Assembly: GCA_002415785.1 (NCBI GenBank)
Contig: DIAJ01000012.1
Span: forward strand, 4,301 to 68,300
DNA length: 64,000 nucleotides
From: Flavobacteriales bacterium UBA5081
GTDB taxonomy: Bacteria; Bacteroidota; Bacteroidia; Flavobacteriales_E; Vicingaceae
Reading direction: 5' to 3'
In this document: in pieces, positions 34,168-44,357 of the stretch
Layout of the letters: the number at the start of each line of letters is the position of its first letter
Numbering within the stretch: position 1 is the stretch's first letter
Position numbers and translations under genes: made by a program
Notes under the pieces: generated by a model
Seen by the model: only the letters and a program-made list of their open reading frames with translations
What the model was told of the DNA's origin: nothing
The model's database searches: none

Positions 34168-35528
34168 TCGTAATAGCTAATTAGTTCAGGAACTAAGGTA
34201 TCTATATCGCCTGCTCCCACAGTTAGTAAAACTTCTACTTTCTCATCCTTTAAATAATTCATTAACTGACTTTTATTATAAACAGGAACACTACTCTTGT
34301 CAATTTTTGAAGCCAACCAAAATGAATCAATTCCTTCTATGGGTTTTTCTCTTGCCGGATACAAGTCGAGCAAAACCGTTTGATCAGCCTTTCGCAGCAC
34401 CTCGGCAAACTCATCCCCAAAATCTCTTGTTCTACTATACAAATGCGGCTGAAAAACCAAAGTTATTTTCTTATTGGGATACATTTGACGAACTGATTTC
34501 AACAAAGCCTCAATCTCTTGTGGGTGATGAGCATAATCGTCAATATAAATGAAATCTTTGCGCTTAATATGAACGTCGAAACGGCGTTTTACTCCCTGAA
34601 AAGTTGCAATTGCTTTCTTGCAATCCTCCGCACTCAAACCCAACTCCATGCATAGTGCTATTGCCACAGAAGCATTTTCTACATTGTGAATTCCGGGCAA
34701 ACCGCATTTTACATCCTTTAATTGCTTACCACCTATTAATAAATCAAAATGAAAATTTCCGTCTTCAATTTTTAAATTTCCATATCGAACCTCAGCATCA
34801 TCAGAACCATAAGTTTTCAACTCTACTCCGCTTTTCAACTTCAGTTGATTAACTACATTCGTTTTACTGTAGAGCACGCCATCAGAATTAATTTGATTGG
34901 CAAATTGTCCATAGGTTTTTAATAAATCTTTTTCGTCTTTGTATATATCTAAATGATCTAAGTCGATTGACGTAATAACAGCCAAATTGGGGTTTAACTG
35001 TAAAAAGGAACGATCAAACTCATCGGCTTCAGTCACCATAATTTCGGCTCCTTCCTCTACAATTAAATTAGTTCCAAAGTCACGTGAAATTCCTCCGAGA
35101 AAAGCATTAATCTTCACTCCTGAAGTATGTAAAATGTAAGCAATCATGGAAGAAACTGTTGTTTTCCCATGCGTTCCTGCTACGGCAATAGTTTTCAAAC
35201 CTTCACTTAAGATACCCAATACTTGAGCTCTTTTTAAGCATTCAAACCCATTTTCACGAAAATAACTCAAAATCGGGTTCTCAGCAGAAATCGCAGGAGT
35301 AAACACCACTAATGTATCTTTTTTATCTCGATGCGTAAAGGGAATACTGTCTTCCTCCCCCATACTACTAACAACAATACCTTCCGTTTGCAGCCTTTTG
35401 GTTAAATCAGTTGTACTGCGATCATAACCGGCTACATTGTGCCCTTTTTGGTTGAAATATCTCGCCAAAGCACTCATACCAATACCTCCAATGCCCACAA
35501 AGTATATGTTCTTCTGCTCTATTTTCAT
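34164..35528 (-). CDS. murC: UDP-N-acetylmuramate--L-alanine ligase
   Basis: Adds L-alanine to UDP-MurNAc in peptidoglycan precursor synthesis; cytoplasmic. Seen: 454 residues, N-terminal Rossmann YFVGIGGIGMSALARYF, P-loop VAGTHGKTTVSSMIA, EADEFDRSFL, central NVENASVAIALCMELGL, and C-terminal DDYAHHPQEIEALL. Length fits. It overlaps murG by 4 bases on one side and ftsQ by 4 on the other, so the genes are translationally coupled within the dcw cluster. Confidence 0.97.
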   Translation of the reverse strand: MKIEQKNIYFVGIGGIGMSALARYFNQKGHNVAGYDRSTTDLTKRLQTEGIVVSSMGEEDSIPFTHRDKKDTLVVFTPAISAENPILSYFRENGFECLKRAQVLGILSEGLKTIAVAGTHGKTTVSSMIAYILHTSGVKINAFLGGISRDFGTNLIVEEGAEIMVTEADEFDRSFLQLNPNLAVITSIDLDHLDIYKDEKDLLKTYGQFANQINSDGVLYSKTNVVNQLKLKSGVELKTYGSDDAEVRYGNLKIEDGNFHFDLLIGGKQLKDVKCGLPGIHNVENASVAIALCMELGLSAEDCKKAIATFQGVKRRFDVHIKRKDFIYIDDYAHHPQEIEALLKSVRQMYPNKKITLVFQPHLYSRTRDFGDEFAEVLRKADQTVLLDLYPAREKPIEGIDSFWLASKIDKSSVPVYNKSQLMNYLKDEKVEVLLTVGAGDIDTLVPELISYYE

Positions 35529-36628
35529 GCTTTTATGGCCAATTTAATTGCTTCATCAGCGATTATATCTGCAGCATCTCTAAAGCCCATTGGCTCCATC
35601 TGTCTGCTCATTCTATTTAATTCATTTTCATTATTAATCAAGTCAATTACCTTTTCACCTAATTCTTCTCTCACCTCATTATCCTTAATAATTACTGCTG
35701 CATTTCTTCCCACCAAAACATTTGCATTTTTCGTTTGGTGATCCTCTGCGGCGGAAGGTAGCGGTACAAAAATGCTCGGCTTTTTTACCAAGCATAGCTC
35801 AGAAACGGCAATTGCTCCAGCTCTAGACACTACTAAATCTGCTACTGCATAAGCATAATCCATTCGCTGAATAAACTCATGAACCTTCAGCCAACTTTCT
35901 TTCCCTTTAGCTTGTTCTACTGCTTTTGGATGATACAACTTTCCGGTTTGCCAAACCACTTGTATGCCGGCGCTTTCAAATTTGGATATTGCTTGAGCAA
36001 CTGCCTCATTCACCGACCAAGCTCCTAAGCTTCCACCAACAATTAAAAGGGTTTTCTTTGAACTTTCTAAATCAAAAAACGCTAATGCTTTGTCTTTCTT
36101 TCCGTCGATGTTTACCATTTCCTCACGAACGGGATTTCCACTAATGACAATTTTATCTTTCGGAAAAAACTGCTCCATTCCTTCATAAGCAACGCAAATT
36201 TTATGCGCCTTTTTGCCAAGTATTTTATTGGTTAATCCTGCATACGAATTTTGTTCTTGTAATAAAGTAGGCACTTTAGCGGCTGAAGCAGCTCTCAATA
36301 ATGGTCCGCTAGCGTAACCTCCCACGCCAATAGCAATATCAGGTTTAAAAGTTTTCACTAGCTTTTTAGCCTTTCGCATGCTTTTTAAAAGCATGAAGGG
36401 AAATTTTAAATTTTTTAAAGTCAATGAGCGTTGCAAACCCATTATTGGCAAACCAACAATTTTATAACCTGCTTCAGGAACTTTCGTCATTTCCATTCTT
36501 CCTTTAGCGCCTACAAACAAAATCTCTGTGTCCGGTCTTTTCTTTTTTATGGCATTGGCAATGGCTATGGCCGGAAAAATATGTCCTCCGGTTCCTCCTC
36601 CGCTTATGATCACTTTTAAATTAGGCAT
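35525..36628 (-). CDS. murG: UDP-GlcNAc transferase MurG
   Basis: Membrane-associated glycosyltransferase that makes lipid II from lipid I. Seen in 367 residues from ATG 36628: the start MPNLKVIISGGGTGGHIFPA with the donor-site Gly loop, GVGGYASGPLLRAA, QEQNSYAGLTNK, IVGGSLGAWSVNEAV, and DLVVSRAGAIAVSEL. An upstream start 15 codons earlier would lie within ftsW and lacks resemblance. With the chosen start murG overlaps ftsW by 8 bases and murC by 4. Confidence 0.96.
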   Translation of the reverse strand: MPNLKVIISGGGTGGHIFPAIAIANAIKKKRPDTEILFVGAKGRMEMTKVPEAGYKIVGLPIMGLQRSLTLKNLKFPFMLLKSMRKAKKLVKTFKPDIAIGVGGYASGPLLRAASAAKVPTLLQEQNSYAGLTNKILGKKAHKICVAYEGMEQFFPKDKIVISGNPVREEMVNIDGKKDKALAFFDLESSKKTLLIVGGSLGAWSVNEAVAQAISKFESAGIQVVWQTGKLYHPKAVEQAKGKESWLKVHEFIQRMDYAYAVADLVVSRAGAIAVSELCLVKKPSIFVPLPSAAEDHQTKNANVLVGRNAAVIIKDNEVREELGEKVIDLINNENELNRMSRQMEPMGFRDAADIIADEAIKLAIKA

Positions 36629-37769
36629 GACTAACCTCCTTTTCCAATTCTTTTTCGCTGTGGGCGCTAACACTTAAAATAATTCCTATTGCTAAGCAAG
36701 TAAACCAAATAGATGTCCCCCCCATACTGACTAACGGCAAGGGTTGCCCAGTTACCGGAAATAAATTTACAGCCACAGCCATGTTAATCATTGCTTGAAA
36801 CACCAAGCTAAAGCTTAAACCAATAGCTAATAAAGAACCGAAAGTTCTGGGTGCTTTCCGAGAAATGACGACTCCCCGGTAGAGTAAAATCAAATAAAGT
36901 AACACAATGACCACCCCTCCAAACAATCCATACTCTTCAATAACTGTGGCAAAAATGAAATCTGAGTATGGGTGAGGCAAGAAGTTTCTCTGTGTACTTC
37001 TTCCCGGTCCTTTACCAATCACACCGCCGGTAGCTATGGCAATTTTCGACTGTTCTACTTGATAATTTCCTTGAGCATCACCTTCAATGTAATTTTCAAT
37101 CCTGTTTTTCCAAGTCCCAATCCTACCGGTATAGTCGCTATTCATTACAATGGCAATAAAAATACCTAAACACACCACCCCAATAGTAATTAACGAGATA
37201 ATATAAGCAACATTAATTCTTCCCAAAAACATCAATACCAAAGAGGTTACAAAAAGCATGGCCGCAGTTGAAAAGTTTGCCGGTAAAATCAAGCCACAGA
37301 TGATTAAAACAGGAATCATAATGGGCAAAAAGGCTTGGTTAAAATCCTTGATGTTATCTTGACGCTTTGACAACATTCTAGCTAAAAACATGATTAAAGC
37401 TAATTTAGCCAAATCTGATGTTTGAAAGGACTGATTAATCACAGGAATCATTAACCAACGGCTAGCACTGTTAATACTAGCACCTGTCAGCAAGGTAAAT
37501 AATAGCAGCGGAACCGCAATAAATAAAAAGATTTGAGAAATCCTTGAATAGTACTTGTAATTCAGCTTATGAGCAAAATACATCAAAAAGAAACCCACTC
37601 CTAAAATGATGGAGTGTTTGAACAAATAAAACTCCGTATTGCCTCCTTGGTATTTGTATGCCAGGGTAACAATAGAACTGTAAACAACCAATACAGATAT
37701 AATTGCGAGCAATAGAGAAACTGCCCAAATTACTCGGTCGCCTTTGATATATTTAAAAATACTCTGCAT
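36621..37769 (-). CDS. ftsW: Peptidoglycan glycosyltransferase FtsW (SEDS family)
   Basis: Polytopic SEDS protein that polymerises septal glycan with its partner PBP (FtsI at 41843). Seen: 382 residues, about 10 membrane segments, SRWLMIPVINQSFQTSDLAK, the large loop with GPGRSTQRNFLPHPYSDFIF, and FPVTGQPLPLVSMGGTS near the C-terminus, the SEDS signature. RodA is the paralogous alternative, but the dcw position decides for FtsW. Four bases separate it from murD. Confidence 0.95.
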   Translation of the reverse strand: MQSIFKYIKGDRVIWAVSLLLAIISVLVVYSSIVTLAYKYQGGNTEFYLFKHSIILGVGFFLMYFAHKLNYKYYSRISQIFLFIAVPLLLFTLLTGASINSASRWLMIPVINQSFQTSDLAKLALIMFLARMLSKRQDNIKDFNQAFLPIMIPVLIICGLILPANFSTAAMLFVTSLVLMFLGRINVAYIISLITIGVVCLGIFIAIVMNSDYTGRIGTWKNRIENYIEGDAQGNYQVEQSKIAIATGGVIGKGPGRSTQRNFLPHPYSDFIFATVIEEYGLFGGVVIVLLYLILLYRGVVISRKAPRTFGSLLAIGLSFSLVFQAMINMAVAVNLFPVTGQPLPLVSMGGTSIWFTCLAIGIILSVSAHSEKELEKEVSHA

Positions 37770-37773
37770 AGAA

Positions 37774-39120
37774 TTAAAGTGCTCTTACTGCTCTTTTAAA
37801 TTGTTGTCCTCTGTCTTCGTAGTTTTCAAACAAGTCGAAGCTTGCGCAGGCGGGAGAAAGTAAAACTGCATCCTCTTTAGTAGCTAAGGCATAAGCTTTT
37901 CTTACCGCATCTTCTGCCGATAATGACTCTTGAATTTCACTCACTTCTCCTTTAAAGGCATCGATAATTTTGCTGTTGTCTTTGCCTAAGCAAACGATGG
38001 CCTTGACTTTATCTCTCACCAATTGAAGCAATTCACCATAATCATTACCTTTATCTACTCCCCCTACAATCCAAACTACCGGTTTGTTAAGGCTCTCCAA
38101 AGCATACCAAGTAGAATTTACATTCGTTGCTTTTGAGTCGTTGATAAAATCAATTCCATGGATAGTAGCTACTCGCTCTAGGCGGTGCTCCACATTTTGA
38201 AAGTCTGATAAGCTCTCGCGAATCAACTCTTTTCGCAAATCCAATATTCTTCCGGCAATGCCTGATGCCATTGAATTGTAAAGATTGTGCTTTCCTTGTA
38301 GTGCTAAATCGTGTATTGACATAGTAAAATGGTTGTTGTTTATGTTTATAATTAATTGTTCGTCTTTGCTTAAATATGCTCCTTCATTGAGCTCATTTTG
38401 TATTGAAAAAGGAATTTTCTTTGCTTTGCAATCATTGCGCTGCATCGCCGATAAAGTCGCTTTACTATCTGCGCAGTAAATAAAAAAGTCGTCTGCTTTT
38501 GCATTTTTTACAATGCGCATTTTTGCATCGGCGTACTTTTCGAAACTGCTTTCGTAGCGATCTAAATGGTCTGGGGTAATGTTGAGCAAAATGCTTATTT
38601 CAGCTCGAAAATCAACGATATCATCCAACTGAAAGCTACTCAACTCCAACACATACCAATCGTGCTTTTCGGTAGCTAGCTGCCAAGCAAAACTCTTTCC
38701 GACATTTCCGCCTAAGGCAACGTTTAAACCTGCCTTTTTGAGCATGTGATATACCAAATTGCTAGTGGTTGTTTTGCCATTACTTCCGGTAATTCCAATG
38801 ATTTTACCTTCACAAAAACGATAGCCGAATTCCACTTCTGAAATCACCTCAACTCCTTTGGCTATTAACTTTTTCACCAATGGCACAGTTGAAGGTATTC
38901 CGGGGCTTTTCACCACATAGTCAGATGCTAAAATTCTCGCTTCATCGTGTTGCTCTTCTTCCCATTCAATACTTTTGTTTATAAGAACTTCCTTGTACTT
39001 ATCTTTTATCTTTCCTAAATCGGAAACAAAGGGTACAAGTCCTTTGCTCTGAGCTAAAACAGCCGCTCCAATGCCGCTTTCGCCGCCACCTAAAATGCCT
39101 ATTTTAGCTCCATTTTTCAT
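37774..39120 (-). CDS. murD: UDP-N-acetylmuramoylalanine--D-glutamate ligase
   Basis: Adds D-glutamate to UDP-MurNAc-L-Ala. Seen: 448 residues, N-terminal ILGGGESGIGAAVLAQSKG, P-loop GITGSNGKTTTSNLVYHML, LELSSFQLDDI, NITPDHLDRY, FINDSKATNVNSTWYAL and LLSPACASFDLFENYEDRG at the C-terminus. Length fits. It lies between mraY (6 bases) and ftsW (4 bases). Confidence 0.97.
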   Translation of the reverse strand: MKNGAKIGILGGGESGIGAAVLAQSKGLVPFVSDLGKIKDKYKEVLINKSIEWEEEQHDEARILASDYVVKSPGIPSTVPLVKKLIAKGVEVISEVEFGYRFCEGKIIGITGSNGKTTTSNLVYHMLKKAGLNVALGGNVGKSFAWQLATEKHDWYVLELSSFQLDDIVDFRAEISILLNITPDHLDRYESSFEKYADAKMRIVKNAKADDFFIYCADSKATLSAMQRNDCKAKKIPFSIQNELNEGAYLSKDEQLIININNNHFTMSIHDLALQGKHNLYNSMASGIAGRILDLRKELIRESLSDFQNVEHRLERVATIHGIDFINDSKATNVNSTWYALESLNKPVVWIVGGVDKGNDYGELLQLVRDKVKAIVCLGKDNSKIIDAFKGEVSEIQESLSAEDAVRKAYALATKEDAVLLSPACASFDLFENYEDRGQQFKRAVRAL

Positions 39121-39126
39121 TTTTAA

Positions 39127-40374
39127 TTATCTCAATTTCAATGTCACAATGGATAAAATGGCGAGCATTACGCCGATAATCCAAAAGCGTGAAACAATTT
39201 TTGATTCGTGATATCCTTTCTTTTGATAGTGATGATGAAGCGGCGCCATTAAAAACACTCGCTTTCCTTCACCTAATTTCTTTTTAGTGTATTTGAAGTA
39301 AGCTACCTGAATCATCACCGATAAATTCTCCACCAAGAAAACCCCACAGAAAACCGGGATTAATAATTCCTTGCGAACGGCTAATGCAAAAACGGCAATA
39401 ATTCCACCAAGCGCTAAGCTACCGGTATCGCCCATAAACACTTGAGCAGGATAAGAGTTATACCATAAGAATCCAACACAAGCTCCCACAAAGGCACCGA
39501 TAAACACTACCAGCTCGCCGGAGTGAGGGATGTACATAATGTTCAAATAATCCGCAAAAATGGTGTTGCCCGACACATAAGCAAATACAGCCAAAGTAAC
39601 TCCAATAATGGCTGAAGTTCCGGTGGCCAAACCGTCCAATCCATCGGTCATATTAGCTCCGTTAGAAACCGCCGTAATTATAAAAATGACAATGGGAATA
39701 AAAACCAACCAAGCCCAATCCATGGCATTGTCACAGCACCAGTCAATTAGTTTTCCGTAATCGAATTCGTTGTTTTTAACAAAAGGAATGGTAGTGTACA
39801 TCGACTTACTTTGCACCCACTTATAATCTTGCGATGGACTTTCATTTGCCCTTTCTACTACTATACTATTTTCAGTAATTTGATCAACATCTACTTTTCG
39901 CTGAACGAGTACATCATCATTAAAATAAAGCACCGAGCCTACAAAAAGCCCTACTATTACCTGACCTACAACTTTAAATTTCCCGGCTAAGCCTTCTTTG
40001 TTTTTCTTAAAAACTTTTATGTAGTCATCCACAAATCCAATTGCGCCCAAAAGCACCGTAGAAATCAGCATAAGAATGATGTAGATATTATCCAGTTTAG
40101 CGAAGAGCAAGGTGGGAATAAGAATTGAAGCAAGTATAATCAGCCCTCCCATAGTTGGAGTTCCTTGCTTTGTTTTTTGCCCATCTAAACCTAAATCGCG
40201 AACTGTTTCTCCAACTTGTTTACGGTGCAACATAGCAATGATTCTTTTACCAAAAACCATTGAAATTAAAAGTGATACAATAACAGATGCCGCTGTTCTG
40301 AAAGTGATGTACTCAAACACTCCACTCCCGGGAACATCCATTTCGTTTAAATATTGAAAGAGGTAATACAGCAT
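39127..40374 (-). CDS. mraY: Phospho-N-acetylmuramoyl-pentapeptide-transferase
   Basis: Integral membrane enzyme that makes lipid I from UDP-MurNAc-pentapeptide and undecaprenyl phosphate. Seen: 415 residues, about 10 helices, TKQGTPTMGGLIILASIL, GFVDDYIKV, ANMTDGLDGLATGTSA, NSYPAQVFMGDTGSLALGG, and the MAPLHHHYQKKG loop. It is longer than E. coli MraY (360) because of an insert between about residues 160 and 210, which is usual in this phylum. The murE stop is one base upstream. Confidence 0.97.
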   Translation of the reverse strand: MLYYLFQYLNEMDVPGSGVFEYITFRTAASVIVSLLISMVFGKRIIAMLHRKQVGETVRDLGLDGQKTKQGTPTMGGLIILASILIPTLLFAKLDNIYIILMLISTVLLGAIGFVDDYIKVFKKNKEGLAGKFKVVGQVIVGLFVGSVLYFNDDVLVQRKVDVDQITENSIVVERANESPSQDYKWVQSKSMYTTIPFVKNNEFDYGKLIDWCCDNAMDWAWLVFIPIVIFIITAVSNGANMTDGLDGLATGTSAIIGVTLAVFAYVSGNTIFADYLNIMYIPHSGELVVFIGAFVGACVGFLWYNSYPAQVFMGDTGSLALGGIIAVFALAVRKELLIPVFCGVFLVENLSVMIQVAYFKYTKKKLGEGKRVFLMAPLHHHYQKKGYHESKIVSRFWIIGVMLAILSIVTLKLR

Positions 40375-40375
40375 A

Positions 40376-41842
40376 TTATTTCTTTTGATTCAGTTCGGTT
40401 AAACATTCGTTGAGCACCTCCATATCATCGAAATGGTTGCGCACACCATTAATTTCTTGGTAAGTTTCATGCCCTTTGCCGGCTACTAAAATGATGTCTT
40501 TGGGCTCCGCTAAGGCACAAGCAGTTCTTATTGCTTCGTCTCTTTTGGTTATAGAAAGCACTTTTCTTTTTTCGGCTGCATTTACCCCCCTTTTCATTTC
40601 TTCAATAATGGCATCCGGATCTTCAGTTCTTGGGTTGTCAGAAGTTAAAATCACTCGATCACTCAGTTTACAAGCAATTTCAGCCATAATCGGCCTTTTT
40701 GTACGATCGCGATCACCTCCACAGCCCACCACTGTAATTACAGATTCATTACCACTGCGAATGTCTTTTATGGTTTTCAACACATTCTCCAGTGCATCCG
40801 GACTGTGAGCATAGTCAACTATTCCCGCAATTTGGTTGATGTTGACATACTGAAATCTTCCGGCAACCGGCTGCAGTGTACTCAATGCAGTTAAAATTTC
40901 TAATTTATCTTCTCCTAGTAAATGTGCAGCGGCATAAACTGCTGTTAAGTTATATGCATTAAAATGCCCAATTAACGGACTCCAAAAGTCATTTCCATCT
41001 AATTTTAGGTTTAAACCTGTAAAGTTGCTTTCCAGCACTTTTGTTTTATAATCTGCTTGCGATTTAAGTGCATAGTAATATTTGTTGGCTGCTGTTTCTT
41101 GCAGCATTACTTCACCGTTTTTATCGTCTTTATTAGAAAGTGCAAAAGCCCCTTTTGGGATTTGATTAAAAAATCCTCTTTTGGCTTCTAAGTAAGCTTT
41201 GAAGGTTTTGTGAAAATCTAAATGCTCGTGTGTAATGTTCGTAAAAACACCCCCTGCGAATTGCAAAGCTGTAGTTCTATGTTGAGCAACAGCATGAGAG
41301 CTCACCTCCATAAAACAATGTGTGCAGCCCTCCAGCACCATTTTGTCCATTAATTTATTAATCTGTATAGCATCTGGAGTAGTGTGCGTTGATTTCACTT
41401 CTTCATTTCCTATCTTATTTACTACCGTAGAAATCAATCCCGCTTTGTAACCCAACATAGAAAATAGTTGGTGTAGCAAGCTCACAATCGTTGTTTTACC
41501 ATTTGTACCCGTTACGCCAAGCAATTTCAACTTAGCCGATGGATTATCATAAAAGTTTGCGGCACAAATAGCTAATGCTTCCGCAGAGTCTGAAACTCGA
41601 ACGTAGCAAACATCTTCTTTTAACTTCTCGGGCAAGTCTTCACAAATAATGGCTTTTGCACCATCATTTACTACTTGTTCAATAAATGCATGCCCATCGT
41701 TTTGAGTTCCTCTTCTGGCAAAAAAGCAAGAATTTTGTAAAATCTCTCTAGAATCAAAAGTCAAGTGATCCAGTTCAACCGAAGTATCGCCTACTACCTC
41801 TTGAATAGAAACTTTATACAATATGTCTTTTAATACTTTCAT
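40376..41842 (-). CDS. murE: UDP-MurNAc-tripeptide synthetase MurE (meso-DAP type)
   Basis: Adds the third amino acid of the peptidoglycan stem. Seen: 488 residues, P-loop GVTGTNGKTTIVSLL, TTPDAIQINKLM, ITHEHLDFHKTFKAY, DYAHSPDALENVL, and DNPRTEDPDAI. The DNPR motif is the one that selects meso-diaminopimelate over lysine, so the wall is expected to be DAP-type. C-terminal AGKGHETYQEING is standard. The gene follows ftsI with no intervening base. murF and ddl are not found in this cluster. Confidence 0.97.
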   Translation of the reverse strand: MKVLKDILYKVSIQEVVGDTSVELDHLTFDSREILQNSCFFARRGTQNDGHAFIEQVVNDGAKAIICEDLPEKLKEDVCYVRVSDSAEALAICAANFYDNPSAKLKLLGVTGTNGKTTIVSLLHQLFSMLGYKAGLISTVVNKIGNEEVKSTHTTPDAIQINKLMDKMVLEGCTHCFMEVSSHAVAQHRTTALQFAGGVFTNITHEHLDFHKTFKAYLEAKRGFFNQIPKGAFALSNKDDKNGEVMLQETAANKYYYALKSQADYKTKVLESNFTGLNLKLDGNDFWSPLIGHFNAYNLTAVYAAAHLLGEDKLEILTALSTLQPVAGRFQYVNINQIAGIVDYAHSPDALENVLKTIKDIRSGNESVITVVGCGGDRDRTKRPIMAEIACKLSDRVILTSDNPRTEDPDAIIEEMKRGVNAAEKRKVLSITKRDEAIRTACALAEPKDIILVAGKGHETYQEINGVRNHFDDMEVLNECLTELNQKK

Positions 41843-43966
41843 CTACGATAACTCAATTTGAATTTTTTGACCTCTTTGCACTCTACTGCCGGCTTGCAAG
41901 GATTGGCTTTTCACCATTCCTCTGCCTTTCACATCTACCCTCAACCCTTGATTTTCGAGCAAGTAAACTGCATCCCTCAAACCCATTCCAACTACATTGG
42001 GAACTAAGTTTTCAGTGATTCTTCTTTCATCGATAACCACAGCTGTATCTTTGGTTTCGGTAACTATCCAGTCCTCATCTTTAGCTTTTGAAATCACCGG
42101 CACACCTAATTCCTTAAACACCTTTTCAATGGTTCTTTTTTCGCCATGTTTAGAGTAAGGAATAGCAGAAGAAGCCAAGAAGTTTTCCTGCTTTTTTAGC
42201 TCCTCATGCATATCCAAGCTGTTGGCATAAACCTTATCGGCTACTTCTTTAAAAATGGGCCCGGCTACTAAGTTTCCGTAATACACATATTGAGAAGGTG
42301 CATTTACCACCACAATACAACTATACTGAGGATTATCAGCCGGAAAATATCCCACAAATGAAGCCTGGTGACTCACCCTAGAGTTATAACTGTAACCATA
42401 GTTTTTGTTGGCGATCTGAGCTGTACCGGTTTTGCCGGCAATTTTATAATCCGCATTTCGAAGATTAGCTGCTGTTCCGCTTTCTACTACACCCTCTAAT
42501 GCTTTTCTTACTTTATTAATCGTTTCCTTTGAGCAAACTCTAGGGTTTATGATTTCCGTTTCCACTTCTTTAATCACCTTCCTACCTTTTGTAATTTTCT
42601 CTACAAACCTTGGCTTTACCATTACTCCATCATTTGCAATGGCATTGTAGTATGTTAGAATTTGAAGTGGTGTTTGTTTTACCTCATAACCATGAGCCAT
42701 CCAAGCCAAAGAAATTCCCGACCAACTATTGGCATCAGTATTTTTAATGTAAGGCTTTCCCTCTCCAGCTATTTCTATATTCAAGGGATCGCGCAAGCTC
42801 ATTTTATCCAGTCGATCGATAAACTTTTGAGGATGCTGACCATAAGCTTTGCTCACAATTTCTGCCATTCCAATATTTGAGGAAACCTCAAAAACTCTTT
42901 GAACAGTAATTTTTCCCCAACCGCCTTCATCGTAATTGGAGTCGTACATGGTGCGATCATAGTATTGTTTTGAGCCATCGCCACAATCGATAATATCATC
43001 CATATCTACAAAACCATCTTCTAAAGCTGCCACTAAAACCGGCAGTTTAAAAGTAGAACCTGGTTCAGTACTTTCTCCAATTGCGTAATTATAACTTTCA
43101 TAATAACCTCCGCCAGAAGTTCTTTTTAAGTTAGCTATGGCTTTTATCTCTCCGGTTTCAACTTCCATTAAAACCACACAACCGTGGTCAGCTTTGTGCA
43201 TTTGCAATTGTTTCAATAGCGCACTTTCAGCAACATCTTGCAGATTCACATCAATGGTTGAGTAAATATCTCTGCCATCTTCCGGTTCGATTTCACTTTC
43301 ATCGCCAACAGGCATCCAAACCCCACCGGCAATTTTTTGCATCAAACGCTTTCCGTCAACTCCACTCAAAACATCGCTATAAGCCCCTTCTAAACCAACA
43401 GGCAACACATCCTCTCGCTCGTAACCAATCGTTCTAGCAGCCAGCAACTTAAATGGTCGTTCTCTTTTATTTTGTTGGTGAACAATCAAACCTCCCTTGT
43501 ATTTTCCGGCTCTAAAAATGGGAAACTCTTGAAGCTCTTTTAACTCAGGATACTTTACATTTCGTTGAATAAGATGATATCTACTTCCATTGTTGCGTGC
43601 ATGAACCAAGCTTTTTCGATAAGCTGCCATCGACTTATCTTTAAACAACTTGCTTAAATGCCATGCTAAAGAATCAACATTAGCGTAAAAAAACTCTTCA
43701 TCTAAAGCCCCTGAATTTGGATCAAAACGCACCTCATAAATAGGTATAGAGGTTGCCAACAAACTGCCGTCGGTTGCGTAAATATTTCCGCGAACCGCCT
43801 CGATATTTCGCTCTATAAGCGTTAAGCTCTGTGCCTTTTTCTTCAACTCATCACCTTCGAACAACTGAATAGCCACAGCCTTCCCAATAATGGCCAGACC
43901 AAAAAGGCAAACCAAGAAGTAGAGCAAATAAACTCGCCACGCTATGTCTTTTTTAACTTCAGTCAT
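41843..43966 (-). CDS. ftsI: Septal penicillin-binding protein FtsI (PBP3 type) with PASTA domain
   Basis: Class B PBP, the transpeptidase of septal peptidoglycan. Seen in 707 residues: a membrane helix at about 11-33, a dimerisation/pedestal region, catalytic SxxK as STFK (304-307), SSN (362-364), KTG (512-514), and a C-terminal PASTA domain (about 650-707, LVPNVVGMGLRDAVYLLENQ). A PASTA tail on FtsI is common in Bacteroidota. The start overlaps ftsL by 8 bases and the gene abuts murE. Its SEDS partner is FtsW. Confidence 0.96.
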   Translation of the reverse strand: MTEVKKDIAWRVYLLYFLVCLFGLAIIGKAVAIQLFEGDELKKKAQSLTLIERNIEAVRGNIYATDGSLLATSIPIYEVRFDPNSGALDEEFFYANVDSLAWHLSKLFKDKSMAAYRKSLVHARNNGSRYHLIQRNVKYPELKELQEFPIFRAGKYKGGLIVHQQNKRERPFKLLAARTIGYEREDVLPVGLEGAYSDVLSGVDGKRLMQKIAGGVWMPVGDESEIEPEDGRDIYSTIDVNLQDVAESALLKQLQMHKADHGCVVLMEVETGEIKAIANLKRTSGGGYYESYNYAIGESTEPGSTFKLPVLVAALEDGFVDMDDIIDCGDGSKQYYDRTMYDSNYDEGGWGKITVQRVFEVSSNIGMAEIVSKAYGQHPQKFIDRLDKMSLRDPLNIEIAGEGKPYIKNTDANSWSGISLAWMAHGYEVKQTPLQILTYYNAIANDGVMVKPRFVEKITKGRKVIKEVETEIINPRVCSKETINKVRKALEGVVESGTAANLRNADYKIAGKTGTAQIANKNYGYSYNSRVSHQASFVGYFPADNPQYSCIVVVNAPSQYVYYGNLVAGPIFKEVADKVYANSLDMHEELKKQENFLASSAIPYSKHGEKRTIEKVFKELGVPVISKAKDEDWIVTETKDTAVVIDERRITENLVPNVVGMGLRDAVYLLENQGLRVDVKGRGMVKSQSLQAGSRVQRGQKIQIELS

Positions 43967-44357
43967 TTAATATCTCTTCTTTCTCATCTTCACTGATGAC
44001 AATTTTTTTTGGGGGAGAAACCAACTCTCTCAAACCAATATCTTTTGTTGCTCTCGCTACTTGCGACTGCTTACTCACATACATTAAATCCGATTTATTA
44101 GTAATGTATTCAGAGCGCAATTCTTTAATTTCATTGTTCATTTTATAAAGCCTGCGTACTAGCTTTTCCGCCTGATACCCATTGGCGATATAGCAAATCC
44201 CCAAAAAAGTGAGGAAAAACAAAAAGGGCAATACATTCACCACAGAGTCTTTCGACAAAAAGTTTCCGGACAAAACATCCTTCACTCCGCTCACCGACTT
44301 TGAAGCATTTTCAACTTTTGGTTCCTCTTTCTCTATTTCCTCTTTTAATCGATTCAT
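43959..44357 (-). CDS. ftsL: Cell division protein FtsL
   Basis: Small bitopic divisome protein of the FtsQLB complex. Seen: 132 residues, a charged N-terminal cytoplasmic part of about 45 residues, one membrane helix (about 43-62, VLPFLFFLTFLGICYIANGY), then a short coiled coil (VRRLYKMNNEIKELRSEYIT). Sequence conservation is low; identity rests on topology and on the position between rsmH (4-base overlap) and ftsI (8-base overlap). Confidence 0.9.
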   Translation of the reverse strand: MNRLKEEIEKEEPKVENASKSVSGVKDVLSGNFLSKDSVVNVLPFLFFLTFLGICYIANGYQAEKLVRRLYKMNNEIKELRSEYITNKSDLMYVSKQSQVARATKDIGLRELVSPPKKIVISEDEKEEILND